From: Heterobilharzia americana
Lineage: Eukaryota > Platyhelminthes > Trematoda > Strigeidida > Schistosomatidae
DNA length: 64,000 nt
Assembly (NCBI GenBank): GCA_944470555.2
Contig: OX104130.1
Coordinates: 70,499,160 to 70,563,159, forward strand
Reading direction: 5' to 3'
The position numbers were made by a program, and so were the translations under genes. This document shows positions 25,510-38,700 of the stretch, piece by piece. Under the pieces are notes generated by a model, which was not told the DNA's origin, did no database searches, and saw only the letters and a list, made by a program, of their open reading frames with translations. Within the stretch, counting starts at the first letter, position 1; each line of letters opens with the position of its first letter.

Positions 25510-28500
25510 CGACGATGATGATTCTGAATACTATTTTCAAACGGTTTTGGACCTGAAAATTACTCACTTTGTGTTTAAGACTTCTACATTGGACAACTTA
25601 TTGTATCAGCCGGATACCATGAATACTCATGTGTTCATCATTAGTCGAGAGGTCTTGAAGTGTATTGTTCTTATGTCCTAACAGATAAGTCATCATTGTC
25701 ATACAGTTATACTGCCGTGTTTAAGACTTTTTCAGTGTCAGTGAATGATACATTTACCCTAATTAATTAATATGAGATGCAGTAAAATATTTACTGAGAG
25801 CCATAAATTCGAGCATGAAATGATAGATAAGTATGCAAACGTGTTATGGATCAGTCTCTTGATTATCTGAATAAGAATTCAAAGAAAAAGACAATTTATC
25901 TCTTTTCTCACAAAAACAACAGCTGCATCATCTTTTCATATTTCTCTGTGCTTTTATTTTACAGGTAAAAGTTTGTTCTCATACCTAAAGTTATTACTTT
26001 CTCAGAATGCATAAATGAATGGTAAGGTACTTCCTCCAAGAGTACATTAGTTAAGTCAGCCCATATAAATACAACGGAAGTAAACCATTTCCTGGGTATT
26101 TCGACTCTAAACCACAACTAGTAATCTACAATGGAATAGGTATTTAGTAAGAAACTGATCAAGAATGTGTAAATATATTTGGTAGTTCACTCACCTGATA
26201 TGTGTTAAAGGTTTTCGATAAAGGCGAATAACCTTAACAATTCTTGGTGAAGTAGGACTTGTGCAGTCGATAAATATTACTGTACCAGTATTCATCCCAG
26301 CAACTACCAAAGGTAAGACTGGTGAGACTGCCAGACAGTGACACTTAATAAAACAGAAATGCTTAGTATAGAATCCAACACTGTGAAATTTAGTTGATTT
26401 TACTTGAATGAAAATAACTAAAAAATAATACGCAGTTGAAAGTTATCGCTATAAAACATATCATGACGAAAAGATGTTCGATGGTTGCTTTCTTTACAAT
26501 GAAAAATTATTGATAAATTGGTTTCTCTTCAAAACTGTAACCAGGTTCGTTTATATATATATATCAAGATAATAACCTCATTTAGGCTCATGCAAAAATT
26601 CCTCATGAAGTGTACACTTCATCATGTACTATTCATTGTTAACTTTTAATCAAAGTGTTCACTAGCAAAATATGCTACTGAACAGCATGACAAGGTTTCT
26701 AATCACTAAACGGATCAGAGCAATCAAAACACCAGATAGTTGTTTCACTTGTTAGAGGATGACTCGATCAAGAACGTACGCAGACGAATTCAGCTCACAT
26801 AGAACAAAAGTTTTCAGATCCGCTGAATCTGCCTAGGTGACTTTGATTTATGGGTATACCTTGAATAGGACAATCAATTTCCAAAAGATTTACAAGTCGT
26901 TTGGTCTACATGAACACTTCGTACATTTGTGTGGTTTCTCAAATATACAACAGTGGTGTCAACAAGCTTTCCGTTGAAGGCTATCCAGCCAACTAACCAT
27001 CGATGAAAAATCTTAATATGGACTGCGCAATTTGTAAATAATTTGCTAATTAATCATTCCATTTAAAATATACCACTCCATTTAAGTCAGTCAATCAAAC
27101 TCAGTTAATCCAAACAGCGGGGTTCTCTGTGTGAGCTAATGATGTTTGCACGAAAAGAGTGAAAATGGTTGTCTAGTGATTAAATCACTTTGATCTGGTG
27201 AATGAAACCTTCAGCTTATGTTGAGTGGTTTCTGGTTACGCAAGTTGTTCACTAGTAGTATATTACGTTAGTTCATAACAAGCTTGCGTCGAAAATTACA
27301 CTATACAATCTTGGCTGCTTGGTTTTGCACATACTCCTTGTTGAAGCCACAGTTTGGCACTTGAATAACGACTCATCTGTGTGGAATTTTATCAATGTGA
27401 ACTATGCAATTTGTAAATAGTTTGCAAACTGATCTGCCTATCAGACCAGTCACACTTTTGGCTTGAAATTTCAAAGCTCATTTAAAATTAAAATAAAGAT
27501 AACTAATACTTGAGAGATATATTGCGAAGTGAGCAAAGCATTATCATGAAAATACCTCACAGATTTTATTTTTTTTCAGATATTAATTGCTTGCGAAAAT
27601 CACTCCCATTATTGCTTAGTATGCATGATCCATTATAAATAAGGGGATATGTCACAGTCTTTACATGTAATAGATGAAAGTAAAAAAATAAAGGTATTAC
27701 AGGTTCACAGAATTCTTTATCAGAATTATTGCAGAGAAAAACAACTTCGTAACATGGCAGAGAAAAAAGAATATAAAATGACTTAAGATATTTCCTCACG
27801 AGACTCATGTGCTGGGATCTTTCAACAGTACACTAATTTCTCAGTTGCACCACTCATAAACCGCAAAATCAGTTATCAAGTTAGCGGAAAGTCTAAAATA
27901 CATCCTGATAAAGTATTTCTTGTCAAGAAAACTGAGTGAAAACCATTCAGAAATGAAGCGCGAAAAAAACCAAAATATCAATCTTCCAGAGTGTAGAAGT
28001 GGGTAAGATGAAGAGTGCGCATGCATTTGTGTATCAGAAGCTGATGAATTCAACGGTTCCACGAAGACAGTCTTAATAAAAGCGGTCTTGGATTGGTGCA
28101 TGTAACAAATGCTTGTCAACCTTGTAGCATTTGGAAAGAAGTAGAATGCATTCCTTCAAAGCGATTATATTTCCCTATCACTATGCTTGTCTGATTCCTT
28201 ATAAGTTATGATAATTATGTACTTTTTTTTATCGAAAATAGGTTCGATACACTGAGAAATTCTAGCCCTTAGGATCATTACAAATATTTTTAGTGAAATT
28301 TGAAAACAAAAGATCAAAATAAAACAGTAGTTTAGTTTTACAGAATAAAACAACCGCAAAACCAAACGAATTAAGGTGAAATAAGTGAAGCTATATGCTA
28401 TTAAATCTCTTGGGTTCATCTGTTCACCCTGTAATAGGTAGCACTTTCACTGTGTAATAAACCAGATAACGTTTCGAAATTGATTCTAACTACTTACAAG

Positions 28501-31500
28501 TAGGATTATTTCACTGGATCTTCCTAAAATAACTTTCCATACGAAGATATCTAGTCGGAGGCAATCCATAAAAAACCCTGAACGTAGATTCCATGTTTGT
28601 TGACATAATCATAATTTTTTTTCACTTAATTTCCTCATTGAACATAGGGCTCCAGTAGCACACCTCCATTCCAGTGTCTTCTCTGCAGTCTTTTCAACCT
28701 TGCACCGTGACTGCCCACAAGCTTTCATTTCTTCCTTACATGACCTCTTCCATGTCACCCTCACCTTGGATGCCCAACTCGTCGTTTCCCATTTGGATTC
28801 AACTTGAACGACTGGGCTGGCGTGTGATGTCCTTAATCGGCCTTCTCAGTGTATACCCAATCCATCTCCACTTTCTGCTGCATATTTGTTGGGTGATAGG
28901 CTCTTGCTTGATCCGTTCCTAGAGTTCCTTGTTGCTTATTATTTCTGACCATCTGATCTGATCTTCAGTATCGAGCAAGCGTAGGCAGTTGTTGATGAAT
29001 GTCTGTAGTTTGTTGGAAGTGCTTTTCGTGACACACCAAGTTTCTGAACCATCACATAGCAGCACTGACTTGACTGACACATTAGTGTTGAAAATCAGGA
29101 TCTTGTTCACGCTTTATGCTGAGTGCAGAAGATCTCCACACTGGTTTCAGATTAGTGAAAGCCTATCTTGCTGTCTTTCCAATCCTGGTTTTGACATCCT
29201 CGTATGTGCCCGTGCCGCCTGTAGTTGAAACGATTCTACCTAGGTAGGTGAGAGAGACTACTTCCTGTGGGTTTCTTCCGCTAATGGTGATTGGTGCTTG
29301 TTGTTGATGCTGTTGTTGGTTGGGTCTTTTTGACACTGGTCAGTAAGAAGTATTTAAAAACCAAAAGGAACTGTCATCTCACATATTCGAAGCTATGTCA
29401 CCCAGTACTATAGGCAGAGATGTTACCAGTGAGCTATTTGACAGGATTCGATCGCCACTCATTACTGGGCAACAAAAAGTTGTTTACTCATCAGTATTCA
29501 ATGCAGTCATTAGACAGTGTAATAATATTGAAGGTATCCTGACCAACAATGGACTGGATGGTTTGAAAAACTTAGGCACCGAGTTATCATGATTCATGGT
29601 AAAAGGCGTATTTTTACTTGTGCAATTTTGGCATAGTATATTAGAACAAATAACAAAATAAGTTAAATAAACCCAGTGGCTGAATGGTTAGTGAGTCCGC
29701 CATGAAACCTGTAGGGGCCTGAGTTCGGTCCCCAACCAAGTAGTGGGTGCACACTGCCGAGGAGTCCCATACTAGGACGTAACAGCTGTCCAGTGTCCCC
29801 AGATTTCCAATGGTTCCCCAACTGACGTCAGTCCACGATGAATATTACCTCTAAATTAAATATTTTGTATTATTCCTCAATGTTCCGATCTTGCTAGGAA
29901 GATCATTGACAAGAGTATGAATCTGGCATCACGTTGTCAGGTTTTCAGGTCCTTACCTTCCGTATCAAAACTTAGATATTAACTTGAAAACGTAGTACTT
30001 CATTTATGGTATTTACAACCTTTTTAGATAAACACACAAAAAGGAAAAAGTTATCATTTGAGAAAAAGTTGCATTCACTATAGGGAGCTCTCATTTGTGT
30101 AGTTCAACGCTGCACTAATCACTTCTATCTTTCTTTGGGATACAGCTTTAAATTCTGTCCTCTTCTGAAGTTTATCTCAACTGAAGCAAACTTCATAAAA
30201 CATTTTTCACATATAAGATTGTACATAGAAACTATTCACTTAGTAACATATTTAATCTAAGAGAAATGCTTCAATGTACAATCTGGAATAAATTTGACAG
30301 GGATGATTTGAATGATACTTTTGATGGTTTAATATGCTACATCAAGTTCTGCCTAGATATATGTTGCCATAGTGAAAAGCTTTTTCTATGCTTCGATCGT
30401 ATATCTTCTCCCTAGATTAAGAAACTTAGAAGAGAAAAAGAAAAACTGTATAAGGTAAGTGATAATACTGGTACTCGTCGATTGAACGTTTTAATTAGGT
30501 TGGAAATTAAACGTCTGAGTCTATTATACAACCAGAAACTTTTATCATGCAAAGGTTCTTCCAGTATGTGGAAACTTTTTAAAGACCTCACTGGGAGTAA
30601 ACACTCTAGCAAAGGACCTTATGTCGATGTCTGTGTCTTGAACAAATCATTTTTACGTCAACACACTTGTTCGATCCCACTATGTCTACCCATGTCCAAT
30701 GAAGAAAGTTGTTCAGAGTTCACCGCAAACGATGTTTTCAGATGTCTCAAATCCCTAAACCCTTTTCACAGTTCAGGTCCGGAGGGTATGTCAAGCTTCG
30801 TACTCACGAAATGTGCTGATATTTTATGCTGTCCATTAGCTAACATGTTCAATAGATCGTTTTTAGAAAACACCACACCAGCTGCCCTTAGAGATATTAA
30901 GAAAGTCCCCGTAACTAAGTCTAGGACTCCAGGTGCATGTACAAAATACCGTCCGATTGCAGTTACATCTCCGTTCTTAAAAATAATGTAGAAGTTTATA
31001 ATACCTGTGCTCAAGCCCTCACTGAAGACCTTCGGAGATCTTAATCAATTTGCGTATAAAAGTAGAAGTACTTTGGATGCCACCACTCTCTTATATCACG
31101 ATATTACTCACAGTCTCGATAAAAATGGTAAGTACGTCAGGTGTGCCTTTCTAAACTATACTTCAGCATTTGATTCTGTCCTAAGACCTCTTTTGCTGGA
31201 CAAGCTTACCAGGATAAATACTGAGTCCTGGATAATCAACTGGCTACATTCCTGTTTCTCTGATAGGAAACAACATACTGTTCACAGAGGGAAGTGCTCC
31301 ACCTCATTGCTTACTGTGACTGGAGTTCCCCAAGGAGCCATCCCTTCCTCAAGTCTTTTCTCATTCTTTCTGCATGACTTACCATCTTCAGCTGGTATCA
31401 ATTTCATTATATACGCTGATGACCTAACAGTTTCTATACCTATCTCATATTCAGCGGACTGCTTCTGACTGAATAACTTTCTGTCTAATGTTAGACGATG

Positions 31501-32430
31501 GTCCTTCGAGAATGGTCTTATGCTAAATCCTTCAAAATTTCAGACCATAAACTTTAGTTTTAGACATGAACATGACTTGTGTAAACTACTTAGTTCTCAT
31601 GATTCCTGTTCTATTGATAGTTGCGCATTAGAGAATGTTACAAATGTGATTTACCTTGGTGTATGTTTTCTTTCGGACCTTTCCTGGTCTTCTCATACCT
31701 CACTAATTTTCAAAAGAACTTTTCGCCTAACTTTTTATATTAGGATACTGAAAGTATCTGGTATTACTCAGCCTCTTCTCTTATATTTTATAAACTCCTG
31801 GGTTTTGCCTGTCCTCCTCTATTACTCCCCTTTATTTTTTCCTAGGTTGCTGAAAAAAGACTATGCTATATTTCGTAGAGCTTTGAAGATTGTCGGTAGA
31901 ACTAGTGGTACACCATTTGACCTTTTAGTTAAAACTTCTAGACAAACATATTAACTCGTACAAACATCTGGCAGGAGTTATTTTATCAGCTGACCAACAT
32001 CCTCTTCACTCGAAGCTCTCTACGTGTCGGTCATCTGGAAAGACGAGGAGTAAGTACGTAAGACTCTATGCACGAATTAAAAATACAAAAATTGTGCGAC
32101 ACCGTATTTAGCTCGTCTGCTATGTGATGAAGAAAGTATTAGAAATGAACAACCAAATCAACTTCTGTTTTTGAAAGCAAACTAACTGAAGATAAGCGTG
32201 TTACTTTTTACGTATTATGAACCAAACTGCCAATATGATTGTATACCTAAACTGACTATGAATTTTGAAGAAAGTTGTAGACCGAGTGAATATTTTTATC
32301 TTTTCCTCATGTAATTTCTATTTATGTTCATTTTGCTATGTATACATATTTACTGTCTCTATCCAACTGATGCTATATGACGTGCTGAAAATTCTGCAGA
32401 GTATTCCCGAAGTAGCTTTCAGAATAAAGC

Positions 32431-32473
<43 letters not shown>

Positions 32474-32676
32474 ACGTTCCAGTGATATCATCATATATGG
32501 AATCAAAATCAATACCGCTGCAATGAACTACATATGTGTACATTTTTGGAATAGATACTATAACCTTAGATACGGCTGATGTTTGTGTAAGCCATAGCGT
32601 ATTTGAAATAAAATAATTCCAAAGTTTCTCCTCATGGAAGTTAGGTTCAAGCTTCTTCAGGAAAATAATCAAACAG

Positions 32677-32725
<49 letters not shown>

Positions 32726-35700
32726 CTCAAAAACATGTACTTAATTTCCTTATCCAATCCTCTTCGGATAGTCAGTGTTTTTCTAAAACATGATTACTGA
32801 TTATTCGGTGTGAATCTGTATGTCTCTTATTGTATAGTGTGCGTATGTGTTGCTATTCGTATTCTTCATAATTATAAACACAAGACAAAAAAGTCAAAGG
32901 TGATATTGCAGTCATTTGGTAATTTCAAAAGTAGAATACAGCATATGAGATGGATGCTTTTGTCACTTCGGTCAGTGTATAAGGGATAGACATGGTTTGG
33001 CAAACTTGCATTGATACTGAGTGATGATGGAAGATGAAATGAAAATCTGGCCTGCAGCAGAATTCGGACGAGTTATCTCCAAGTTAGGGTCTCGTAGATC
33101 ACTTGGTAGAGCACCTGGTCGGTAACATGGAAGTCACTGGTTCGAATCCTGCCACAGCTCGGATTTTCATTTCACTTTCATTCATCACCTAGTATCAGTA
33201 CAGAGATGAGTTAGTATTACCAATGTTTTTATTAACTTGTCGAAATAAAGTGGAACTGAATGGTAGTAATGATGGTGATGATAATAATAATGATAATGAT
33301 GAATCAAACCAATATAGACTGTATGTTGTCAATGAAGAGATAATGAAGATGGGACTGGTGTTGAAAGTAAGTCCTAGAGTCACTCTTCCACCTTAGTAAA
33401 TAGTAATTATCAAGAGGTGGTTAACTACTCGCCATCTTATCTGTGCAAGCTATTTAGATTTGTCCACAAATGTTGGGTCTCGGGTGTGTCAATCTTTTTT
33501 GATACGATCCGAAACGATTTTTGTAGAACCTTGGTATTATTAAAGTCAATTTTGTGCCCTGTTTGACTTTACTAAGTGGCGTTAATTACTATGAAAAGAT
33601 TATATTTTACCCTTCACAAAAACTTGGCTATACGTCAATGTCCCAGCTTCTCAATGGCATAATATTGAAGTTCCATACATTTTAAACTATTTGTGAGTAA
33701 TGAAGTTTTTCAAAACCTATTTGTGTTGGAATGAAAGAAATGTAAAACTAAAAATCGGTAGGAATTAACAAGTAATAATGCGCCTAACAAATGGAAGGAA
33801 ATGTATTTTAATGAAGTTAGCTCATTAGTCTGAAAGACTATATAAACTGTAGGCTTAACATTTACATTTAACTCACTCTGTCATTGAGAAATAATGATCC
33901 CATCAATTCGCCTGTTTTACATTCCCAACAATTTAATATGCCAGTATTTCTTGCAGTCTTTAGAATATAAAGAAATTAAAATATTCTTTTAATTGGTAAT
34001 AAAAGACTGTAAAACTATCTGTTTAAGCGGAACCCATAGTAGTCGATACTCACAGTTATTCACACAGTCTTCAGTCGTTCAATAAATGAGGTTGATGAAA
34101 TATAGGTTTACACTTTGACTTTACCCGATTACTACTTTCATATACTTCTGTTCAAGGTTATTTCCATTCAGTTTGTTGCTCTAACAGTGTTGATATCTTG
34201 ATAAATGTGTTTATATGTGTCAGTGACTTCTAACTACTACTCATACAACTAGTAATACAAGTTCTCATTTCATAACACTTTTCTGTATTGACATCACAGT
34301 GGGATGGTGGAAAAACTAGTCAGATATAAGATTTTGGAGGACTCATAAATAACCTGAGGAACTTTCTTTTTAAGCTTACCATTCAGTTAACTTTCTTTCA
34401 TAATGTGATTCCATTTCGATAGCTACACGGTAATGCCAGGTCCTTCGTTGATACTGGTTAACTAACCCTGGCTTTGAAAAAATCCTGATGTAGCAACTTA
34501 CCAAAAACATATCTCTCACCAATCATGCTTACTGAATTATGACTGTATTTTTACTGTGGAAAATCATAATACATTCTTTTTTAATTTCAAATTTCTAGTA
34601 GCACAGCTCCAGTACGATGTTGATGAGGAGAGCATTTCTTTATTCAATTTTTGTAATGTATAACTCAATAGAGATATTTAGACTAGTTGATTATAATATC
34701 TCTCTAAAACATATTCATCTCATTTCCTATTTCCTCAACTTCTACCAGTATTTCCAAATGTTTTCTCCAGTTATACTTTGACTGATGCATTGTCTCAGGT
34801 TCGACAGAAACTCAATAAAAGCTGTACATTCGATACCAGTGACCGGTATTGTTCGTTATAGACCGCCTTCATCGTCAGTCAGTATTACATCGTACCTGGC
34901 TATCCTGTAGAAGGAGGAATTCAGAAGTAGAAAAAGAAGCGGAATATGGTACATAATGAAATATCACGCTCATTTAGCTATCTGAGATAACCGTACTAGT
35001 CTACTAAACTGCGGCTATGATGATCAATATGATGCTCCCCCTCTCTAATTCGGTTAGATTTGGATTAGGATGAGAAGTCCTCACTAGGCAGCCAGTGTGA
35101 ATACGATCGAGAGGTAGTAACGCTTCATGAATTCACGTGGTATTTGGCCGGAAACACGGTAGCCGCTGGTTAGAATTTCGGCCGTGGTCCAAATTTCCAT
35201 CTCGCCTTCAATTACCACCCGGTAGAAATATGGTGCGAAGATAAGCATGAAGAGAAGGCATTAATAAACTTGTACCACTGAGATCAGTTTTGAGCTACGT
35301 TATTTAGGGTTTTCGATCACTGATTTAGCTTGTGACGCATGCCCTAAAGAGTAAGTCTACATCTCCCTACACGACTTAGGCTACTAGTCAGGGACTTCAT
35401 GGACTGGTACCAAAACCTATGTTGGCTGGCATTCACACCTATCCAAAATGTTTGTTGATCGGATAGAGATGATTAAAAATTACTCCGAACATCCAATGAG
35501 TATTCGTTAACGTTAATTTAAAAACAAACAAATTGACTTTGATTAGTAAAAGTACTATAAATAATCGTTGTAACTAATTTGTCTATAAAAGTGTACACTA
35601 TCTATGCTGGAACTTACAATACACCATATTCTTTTCTCAACTGTGACCAATCCCATTCCCACATAGCGATCACAATTCGTTAGTATCCGTAACTCGAGTG

Positions 35701-38700
35701 TGAGATTTGGCTCTGTTGCCTCGTTCAGAGTGAATAACAACAATTGACCAAGCCTACAACTGACCGCTATTCGTCCATAAGACTTTGACACACACAAGCC
35801 TGTAATATTTGTAGCCCAATTATAGTCATCATCTTTTTGCACTGGATTTTCAAGTGTATACAATTCTATACAATCAACAACTTCAGTATTTAATAAGTTT
35901 TCATTGATTTTCATTAATGATGCCTTATTGAATCTGGTAGAAAATTGATTATCATCTTGTTTTATAGTAGGATTCATTTTGTTGGCAGTTGTCAACTTAT
36001 TTAAACCTATCAATCGTAGAATACCATCACAACCACCAGCTAGTAGACCATGCTTTGTATATAGTAAATAGGTTAAACATCCAGCTGGTATATTGATCAC
36101 TTTCTCATTTGATTTATCTGTTGAATCAGAATCACAATCACTGACATATTTTCCAGTGAAACCTTCCAAGGTTTCTAGATTTAAAAAATAAATTAGACTG
36201 AAAAATGTGCAAAAGTACATATTTAATGGACTAACAACATTATATTCATCAAGTCTAATTAAATATCCAGAATAAACATTAAAAGAAGACTATTTTAATT
36301 ATTTCATCAAACGTTCAAGCGGAATCAATGAACCTTAAAATTGGACATGATTTCGTTTTACAGTGGTACGGAGTCGGTCAACAATTTCAATAATCATTTC
36401 AACCAAACGTCTAACTTAATGATCGGCACTTTGTTTTGCCATATGACGCATTGGTAAAATGATACTAGAAATAACTTAGCAGTCCTGTGTGTAAATGTTT
36501 GAATAACCTAATTATGACTTCAGATATCTTCATTCAAAGTCATTGTATGCGTCTGTAGTTATTATTATCAATTTTTATGACGTGGTGATTGAAGATGAAA
36601 TGAAAACGTAGATTGAGGAAACAGCCACTGGTACAACATTCGTAGCGCATGTCCAAGTCACCGAATTCAGTGTTCCAAGATGACTTCACTCAATGAATGA
36701 CAATCTTCATTGCCTCCAATACACTTTGTCTCTCCATGGAATTACTTATATGCTGTTCTCATGGAATATGAGCAAATTTACTGGGACGACCGTGATCAGA
36801 AACAGAGAGTCATTGGACGGTATGAAGCAAGTGTTTCACTTAGGGATACTGATCACTGAGTGGGTGTGGTTTGAGTAATCTGTATGTTTTTGCACATTAA
36901 AGCAATTTCCTCTACACACTTAAGGTCGGAAAGTCTTTAATCTGGTAACAGGTTTATATTACCACCATACATCTGTTTCGTGACTGTATTGAAGTTTTCA
37001 TAGCAAAGTGAAATAACTCTGCCTACCCTGATCAATGGTTTGAAACAATGGAAATAAATGATCATATGCTTTCACTTCACCGGAATTGTTAAAATTTAGG
37101 GCTTTCAGGCTGTTAAATAACATTCAGGGGAAAAGCTGTCTAAGAGTGTGGCCCTATCTAACGGATTGAAAACATCCTTATTATGGAGAAATATAACGAT
37201 CGCTTTGGACTCGAGTACGATTGATAATCTTAAACATCTAGTAGAGAGTGAAAAAAAGGCCAATGCATCTACAGCATGAAAGAAACCACCCCATGCCTCT
37301 TAAAGGCTAGTTACTCTAACGATTTACAAAGCCTCCAGAATAAGACAGATGCCAATACTTTAGACACTACTGGCAGCAGATTCATCAGTAAGGTAAATCA
37401 TTCACGTTACATAGACTCTTTTTTACTGATCAGTACGATGATGATTTCATTTAAGTCAGTTTGAGTATGGAAAGAGATGACGAAGAGGTATCGTGTAACC
37501 TATTAGTTTCAGCTTACTCTAATCAAACTTTCTCTCCTAGCAGCAAATACTGACAAATGTTAGTGGGGATCTAGTCGACTAGTGTAGCTTCAGCTATGCT
37601 TCTTGGTGTGCTAACAATAACAGCTAGACCAGCTACTGATGTCACATGGAAGCTCTTAGGAACTTTTGATTTGCAATTATTCAAGTCGGTTAATATTAAC
37701 ATCGAACCTGCAAGTAGTCCACAACAATCCAATTTGTCATATCTTGTAACACCACCTCAAGATATATGGCAGGAAGATGAAAGGTGGAGAAGTAGTGAAA
37801 AAGCGCAATCGAAAATCCTAGGAAGTGATAAAAAGATAGGAAGGGGAGGAATAAGAATAAGGAAGTGCGATGCGACAATTAGAATGAAGATATTGTATAG
37901 ATACATTCGCTCTTATAAGGAAATTTATCACTCATATCACCCCGAGTCACCGACCATCAACTTCGTTTGTTATGTAGTTCCCAACCAGGAAGCTCACATT
38001 TTCCCATGTGGGTCAGACTAATAATCACAGACTTCATGGACTGATGCCATGTTTTAATCTAACATCTTTTCACATTCTTCTGGCGTAAACCCACTTCAAG
38101 CAGTAAAGCACGATGAGACAGACAGTAACTAGACATGTGCGTTGGAGTCTTCATCGTATGTATACTGTAACACTTCTAGAACTCCTAAACTGAAGCAGAT
38201 GGTTGTCACCGAGGCCAACTCACCGAGTATCTAATTTCTGGAGGTTTGATAGCCTGCCTTGAATAGAAGTGGGTTTGACATTTGAAAACCAGTATAGCTG
38301 TGGATCATTGGTCTAGTCCCCACCCCCACATTCAATTTGGTGGTCATGAATTTAGATCCCACTCAATCTACTAAGGGTTGAATAGCCAGGCAGTATTAAT
38401 AACCTTCGTACAACAGGACTGGCTTATTGTCTACTCAACGGATGTCGATATGGTGGCTTATCTTCATTATGTCCTTCCACATTTTAGTAGATGTATGGAT
38501 ATGCTGCTTGACACTAAAGTTGAAGAAAGTAGCCGAAAATACATGAGATCAACGACGATATCAACAAATAAATTTTTTTTCCAAAATGTGTTTATTCCAT
38601 TTAACAGATTTCCTTGTAAATGAGATCTACTAAAAACTAGGTTTTAATACTTTTTTGAGACTGTGTATAGTTCAGTTTGAAGGAATATCAAATATTGGAG

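Noticed and set aside
29751..29795. Functional hammerhead call for this family A copy
   Set aside because: The core reads CCGAGGA and GTAA, so this copy should be inactive; only the family-level module is claimed.
33085..33160. tRNA-like segment with A and B boxes (also at 14480-14540 and 48600-48660)
   Set aside because: Acceptor stem pairing is absent and the segments lie inside repeated elements; they are tRNA-derived SINE cores, not tRNA genes.
37596..38021. 141-codon open frame as a real gene
   Set aside because: No domain, no splice or promoter support, and its 3' end is repeat D sequence; listed only as an unrecognised frame.
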